The translations under genes and the position numbers were made by a program. A DNA stretch of 64,000 nucleotides from Selaginella tamariscina (taxonomy: Eukaryota > Streptophyta > Lycopodiopsida > Selaginellales > Selaginellaceae). The notes below the pieces were generated by a model. The model saw only the letters and a program-made list of their open reading frames with translations. It did no database searches and was not told where the DNA came from. The number at the start of each line of letters is the position of its first letter. The first letter of the stretch is position 1. Below, piece after piece: positions 58,696-64,000 of this stretch. The stretch is from contig PUQB01000728.1 of the NCBI GenBank assembly GCA_003024785.1, positions 1-64,000 on the forward strand. The letters run 5' to 3'.

Positions 58696-60580
58696 GGTAG
58701 TGGATTGTGGATGTACCTCACAAATCTATATCAACCAAATCCAGGTATGCACCTGCACAACACTTAAAATATTTACGTGCATATGACCGTAGAATTCCCT
58801 GGGATCAACCGTCAAACTTCTTGTCACCCACCAAGCGCTTCATATCTTTGTTGTCCTTCCATAGCCACTCTTTTGGTTGCGTGAGTTGCATGTCGCCGCT
58901 CTTTCACAACACAGTCGAAGGACCGACAGTGAGAATTAGAAGCAATGGTCCGCCCTGTGTTCCCAGTAGGTTAGACCCACTATAATAGGAGAGCGAATCC
59001 TGCGGGTGGGAATCTTTCCAGGAGCAAACAATCAACCTCGACTGAGATTTCCTGCCGGTTGGGGCGATGAGACCTGGTATAGAAAAGCATGGTTTCATGA
59101 TGCAACCTGGAGAACATCGAGACTTTTTTTTGACTCAAAAAGTCCTTGCAAACAACGGTGGCCAGCGCCTTTTTGGTCCAGCTCGAATTCTGCAGGGCAG
59201 GCTTCCTCAAAGTCGTGATCCCAAGAGAATGGAACAAAAACGATTCCAGAGAATAAGCCAGGAGCTACTTGCCGTTAATGAGTTTTGAGCCTGAGGTTCA
59301 TTGTACTTACCCCATTTAAATATAAGTTTAGGGCTACAGTGAATGTGTTTCGATGGACAACAGCGGCCCAAACTTCGATTACGTGGTTCTGGGCGGCGTA
59401 AAAGATTCTAGAGAATATGGTTACTAATTGAAGATCGGTTCAAGGCTCTTAACCTTGTGGTCATGGGTTCGATCCCCACGGGCGGTGTATTGTGTTTTTG
59501 ACTTTGCAAACAGATGGTCAACGCCTTTGGTCTTCAGTCAGCTCGAATTCTGCAGGGCCGTCTTCGAAGTCTTGATCTTCAGCACGATCCTCCTCTTCTG
59601 GGATGCCCAGAGATGGAACAAAGTCTGCTTCGGCTTCAAGCGCTGTCAATGCAACCATGCTGACCGTGGGGAGCCTCCACGCCTTGAGCTCGCCCGAATG
59701 GAAGGCCCTGGGCAGCTCAAAGAGGGCGACCCATTTGCTGGTGTCGATCATGGATGATGAGAATGAAAACTCGCGGATTACGCAAACCCAACATTCCAAT
59801 GCTCCACATCTTGGAGCACTTGGCGAGCGAAGTCAGCTTGTATGTTCTGTCTTGAGTGCCCTTGCTCGGAATCAGCTTCCCAGACCACCACTTCGTGTAC
59901 ATGCAACTTGAAATCACGATCGAAACCATGCAAGATCGAATTGGAGCGATCTATACTAGTAACTAGATTCTATAGATCTGAATCATGTACCTTTCATGGA
60001 GATGGCAGAGTCGTCGATTTCCAGTGGAACATGAAGTCGAGCCAGATGGAGTCCCATCGCAGTGCTCTACACCGATTTCTTGCGCCAGGATGGAATCCAC
60101 GTCGGGGAAACCGTCTTGCCTGAGTGGTGGAAGAAGTCGATCGCTGTGGGGAGCTGGAGGATCACCGCCGAATTCCGCTGCAATGCTGCGATTGAAAGAA
60201 TGCCAGTTCCAGCTCGATAAAAGAAGCGCCGCTTGGGGATGGATGGATTGTTCTTCCTCAAAGCAATGAGAAGCTGGCCATTGATCGGAATTTGGATCGT
60301 GGAAGAAGCAGGAAGCACAGCGCAAAGGAACTTGCTTGTCATTAGCGAGACAGGGGTATATGCGACGAATATCCAAAAGGAGTGTGAAAGATTCTAGAGA
60401 ATATGTCACGACCATATTTGCCGTTAACGAGTTTCGAGCCTGAGACCTATCGAGCCGAATATGCTTTGCAGACTTCCCCATTATATTTATCCCATAAGCA
60501 TTAGTTTGGCCAAACTGGTACCATTTAAATATACTTTTAGGACTACAACAAATGTGTTTGGTAAATTATCATTTTCCATT
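58696..60580. repeat. Two related, unequal repeat units starting at the tRNA-Lys-like heads
   Basis: Unit 1 (about 58,634-59,360) and unit 2 (about 59,441-60,570) share, in order, the tRNA-like head, the phrase AGCTCGAATTCTGCAGGGC (about 59,179 and 59,538), TTGCCGTTAA (about 59,270 and 60,408) and a CATTTAAATATA tail with GAATGTGTTT/AAATGTGTTT. Unit 2 has about 400 bp more. Open frames on the minus strand (59,518-59,799; 60,067-60,342) have protein-like composition but no motif that I know, and none is complete. Confidence 0.5.
59441..59486 (+). ncRNA. 3' half of a tRNA-Lys(CUU)-like sequence
   Basis: CAAGG-CTCTTAA-CCTTG anticodon arm and ATGGG-TTCGATC-CCCAC T arm, followed by GGGCGG. The 5' half is not tRNA-like. 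It resembles 58,655-58,695 and begins the second of two related units. Confidence 0.6.
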
Positions 60581-61129
60581 AACTACATATTTTACTTAAA
60601 ATTTGGAGGCTGAACTAAGTGAGGATTTTGCTGATCGCTACTTAAAACGTCATTTTACTTAAGTGGATCTTCACACTGCACGTTTATGGTTAAATAAATT
60701 CATGTTATCTTCACAACCTCTTTTTAAGTAGTGACCTGATCTTTGAGGTTTTCATTTATTTTCTTTCATTTCATTGGGGAGGAGGTGCATCTATTGGGGG
60801 AACATTTCCTTGGTGCAATGCCAGCCTTTCATATTGGATACAAATTTGTTTTGTGCAGGTGTTTGAGGTTGTGTAATAAAAGTGCTAGGCAGCCATTTGT
60901 GCACGAGTTTTGCATACCTGCCTCAATCTACTTAAGAGGAAAGTAGGCAATTTATGACCAAACAAAAACAAACTACACTCAAAACTAATGAAATGCTTAC
61001 AGGTAATAGCTCATGTCTCCATGCTAATTGTAAAGATTATGAGTTATTTTTTGCCTTTCACATGACTTAAACCCGAAACCTTTTAGCTAACACACACATG
61101 TATTAGCCAACTGGTCCATATGAAGGAAT
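60581..61129. other. Unassigned spacer
   Basis: AT-rich sequence inside the inverted-repeat spacer. A short frame at 60,743-60,946 is the only open one and has no recognisable motif. Confidence 0.5.
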
Positions 61130-62358
61130 GTTTAAAATTTATTCATGGGGCTAAATACAAGTGTACATAAAACCTACTTTTATTCCCATCCCCCTAAACC
61201 CAAGCATCGCTAAGTGTCTGAAGAAGAAAGTAATCGATTCAGACCTTTACGGGTCTAGTCTTTCGCCCGGATACTGTCTCGAGCTTCAATCTCCAAACCA
61301 CATCTCACAAGCACACACCAAAGCAAAAAGTAAACACAAACAAACGAGGCCAAACCAATCTGCAGCAGATGCCCAAAGTAGCTCCATGACAACCACTATA
61401 GCATACCACATACACATCCACCAAGATCAAACATTCAAATGCCCAAGGATATGCCCAATACGCATCAGAATGATCACTTATTGCAAACACACCAAACCTC
61501 TTCGTAAACAAGAACCATCGTTGCCGTTGCCCTCTTAGAAGATACCCAATAGACCTTAGAGCAATCCCCTGCAAACTGTATAGCAAATGCCCATCAAAGA
61601 GGAGTAACACCGTACCAGAATAGCCATACTCGTTTCCAAGCATGGGAGCCTCACGCTCGGGGTGTACTAGGCTCAACGCACACGCCGACAAGCCATAAAT
61701 GGTGGTCCTTACCACCTCAAACATGGAGCCGCACTTCCACTAGTAGCTCAAGTCTCGGGAAGCCGACTCCAAAAGATGCCACTACTGCAACCAGCAGAAG
61801 GTAATGAAGCGCAAAATGCAAATGCCTGAACCAACAAAGTGTATAACTCCTTCTAGACACCCAACCAGCAACACGTATTCGGGTCTTCAGTCCCTGACCA
61901 TTTAGCACAGGCTTGTAGGCGGTGCCTAACCCGAGCAGTGAGCCAATCAAGTGCATACGAATTTGCCACACAGCTTTGCCCATTCACCGCAAGTGCCACA
62001 AAGAACAACCAACGTCGCCAGGAACACGACCAACCACATACACATACGCAAGTGCCAGCAACATGTCACTCGGGGTCTTCAGTCCTCTGACCTTTCAACA
62101 CAGGCCCGTAGGCGGCGCTAACCCAAGCAACGAGCTAATCAAGTGCGCATGCCACCAGAAACAACTAGCAGAAACAACTAGCATCACAGAAACAACCAAC
62201 GTCGCCAAGAACACGACCATCCACATACACATACGCAAGTGCCAGCAACATGTCACTCGGGTCTTTAGTCCTCTGACCTTTTAGCACAGGCCCATAGGCA
62301 GTGCCTAACCAAGCAACAAGCTAATCAAGTGCGCATGCCACCAGAAACAACCAACTAG
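61130..62358. repeat. Right arm of the large inverted repeat
   Basis: Reverse complement of much of 57,035-58,545, including aagtgtacataaaacc (start), gcctcacgctcggggtgtac (about 61,650) and three copies of the reversed ~200-bp core. It ends near ccaccagaaacaaccaac at 62,355. Confidence 0.85.
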
Positions 62359-62593
62359 TGCATATGATCCTGGATGCTGAACTACACCATCAACAACAAG
62401 GCGTATATTCATACGCATGTTCCAGACTAGTTGTGGACCACACATTCCAGACTAGTTGTGGACCATACAATCCTCAGGACCTCAAATATATAAACAGGGT
62501 TCCAGTTCCAGGTTTCTCAGAATATTCAACACCAATCTTCGGCCTTGTGTTTCATTTTGTATTCATTTCTCTTTTAAATACAATCTCCTCCTT

Positions 62594-64000
62594 TTAAGGT
62601 TCCACCCTTGTTCTAAAGGTTTCGCCCTTTGCACATTTGTCAGGCCGAACGGCATTACTACGTACTCGAAATTCCGTAGCGTGTACGGAACGCTGTTTTC
62701 CACTCGTCCCTTCTCGGATTCGGATGAGATTGTATGCTCCTCTTAAATCGATCTTTGTGAAGTACCAGGCACCAGAAAGACGTTCGAGCATGTCGGAGAC
62801 GAGCGGGAGAGGATACTTGTTTGGAATGGTGACCTTATTCAGATCTCGGTAATCACCACGAGCCGGAGACTTCCATCCTTCTTGGAAACAAAGAATACTG
62901 GGGCACCAGCCGGAGATCGTGAATGACGGATAAATCCGGTAACAAGATTCTCCTCAATGTACTTCCTCAATGTCTCCAACTCTGTTGGTGAGAGACCGTA
63001 AATGGGATCGAAGGACGGCTGCTTACCCTCAACGAGATCGATATGACAGTCGTACTCACGGTGTGGTGGCAAGGCAGAAGCTTCTTTTTGTCGAAGACGT
63101 ATGTGAAATCGGCATACTGCTTTGGTAAGACAGGAGGAACAGAAACATCCTTAGCAGAGCAGGGATAGACTTTGATCGCGAACACGGATGCTGGGTCATG
63201 TTGGCTATCTTTCTTGAACTGCTTCAAGGTGATATGCGAGACTCGAAGTGGAGGAGGAATTGGAACAGGATCGGAATCAAAGAGTGTCTGGAGTTGAAAC
63301 AGCTGGGAAACTGTTCATGAAACGTTCTCTCCAACCAGGATCCACCAACTCGATCCATGGCAAACCAAGGATAATCGTAGAGTCTGGAATAGAAACAACA
63401 CTAAAGGAGATGTTGCACATAGCACCGCAAGCAATGACCTCAACGAACTCCGTGTCATTTATTACCGCTCCAGATTTGATATCTCGTCCATCAACGACCC
63501 GTAGAGACCAGGAGTCTTCAAAGGATGTAGACGGATCCCGTGCTTGATAGCAAAATTCTGTCGATGAAATTTGCGTTCGCTCCGCTATCCACTAAAGCTT
63601 TATCAGAGAACTCCACCTCTGGCATCTTCAGCTGCACCAGAACATGGCTAACGATATTTTTCCGGAACTTCTGGATTTGTTTGTCATCATGTACCTATAC
63701 GACATCTTGATATTTTCCAAGACTCGGGAAGAACACAAACGGCATGTACGATTAGTCTTGGAGAAACTTCGGAAGCACCACTTGTTTGCCAAGTTGGAGA
63801 AGTGCTCTTTCAGTTAGTAGTCTGTCGAGTTCCTGGGGTACATCGTTTCAGCTGAAGGTGTTCACATGGATCCTGCAAAAGTCCGAACTGTATTGGAGTG
63901 GGAGAGACCATCAAATGTTCGTGATGTTTGATATTTCCTCAGGTTTGCGAACTTCTATCGACGTTTCGTTCGGGATTTTTCCAAGATTGCATTGCCATTG
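62594..64000. mobile_element. Ty3/gypsy remnant in two opposite-facing pieces, broken
   Basis: About 62,594-63,640 reads on the minus strand: a protease-like region near 63.55 kb (DSGANANFIDR), then the N-terminal half of reverse transcriptase ([43 protein letters not shown]). About 63,640-64,000 reads on the plus strand: the C-terminal half of reverse transcriptase ([17 protein letters not shown] and the downstream RRFVRDFSKI region). So two pieces of this family meet head to head by inversion or nested insertion. It is broken in several places and runs off the window. The lineage differs from both other gypsy elements here. Confidence 0.75.

Noticed and set aside
59518-59799. Minus-strand frame of 93 codons, acidic C-terminus, considered as a gene
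   Set aside because: It lies in a repeat unit that also exists in a partly deleted form. No motif, no clear start context and no splice partners could be supported.

Overview
The window reads as nuclear DNA of a land plant, most likely a lycophyte such as Selaginella. This is inferred from three things: pentatricopeptide-repeat (PPR) gene fragments, a plant-type major facilitator pseudogene, and genes cut by very short GT-AG introns of about 47-62 bp. I could not run a search, so the species is not established. The DNA is rich in AT, microsatellites and transposable elements and poor in intact genes.

Layout. Positions 1-16,956 (copy A) and 25,000-46,982 (copy B) are two copies of one segment with a period of about 25 kb. 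Each holds PPR fragments on both strands, a broken MFS transporter gene, a long AT-rich stretch, a block with a small membrane-protein gene, and one Ty3/gypsy retroelement with the same TGACC target-site duplication. The copies differ by a solo-LTR-like insertion (B), a second gypsy element of 4.8 kb (B, with the empty site kept in A), an inversion of about 84 bp, and many small indels. Between the copies (16,957-24,999) lie a multi-exon coiled-coil gene (17,089-19,798) and two older, diverged copies of the small-protein block. One of these, at 20,894-21,180, splices into an intact 74-codon reading frame.

From 46,983 the sequence is unrelated to the duplication. A short segment carries perfect arrays of heat-shock-element-like units. 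It is followed by a minus-strand MULE transposase gene (GCM1-type zinc finger, MULE catalytic domain, SWIM finger). Then comes a 1.5-kb spacer with two telo-box units, a nested palindrome and microsatellites. Head-to-head with the MULE gene lies a plus-strand multi-exon gene (52,035-55,987) whose product joins a ParB/Srx-like domain to a beta-class (permuted) DNA amino-methyltransferase domain, with a nuclear-localisation-like KKRK cluster. A bacterial or phage-like ParB-methyltransferase architecture in a spliced plant gene next to a transposase is the most interesting item in the window. It carries several frame discontinuities and a 333-bp assembly gap, so it may be a decayed copy of a family that is intact elsewhere.

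From 56,000 to 62,360 there is non-coding repeat DNA: tandem repeats of about 465 bp and 200 bp, a large inverted repeat (arms 57,035-58,545 and 61,130-62,358), and tRNA-Lys(CUU)-like sequences in its spacer. The window ends in remnants of another gypsy element whose pieces face opposite ways.

The genes do not form one pathway. The possible functional link is the divergent pair at 47.4-56.0 kb, where a methyltransferase may travel with, or modify the DNA of, a Mutator-like transposon.
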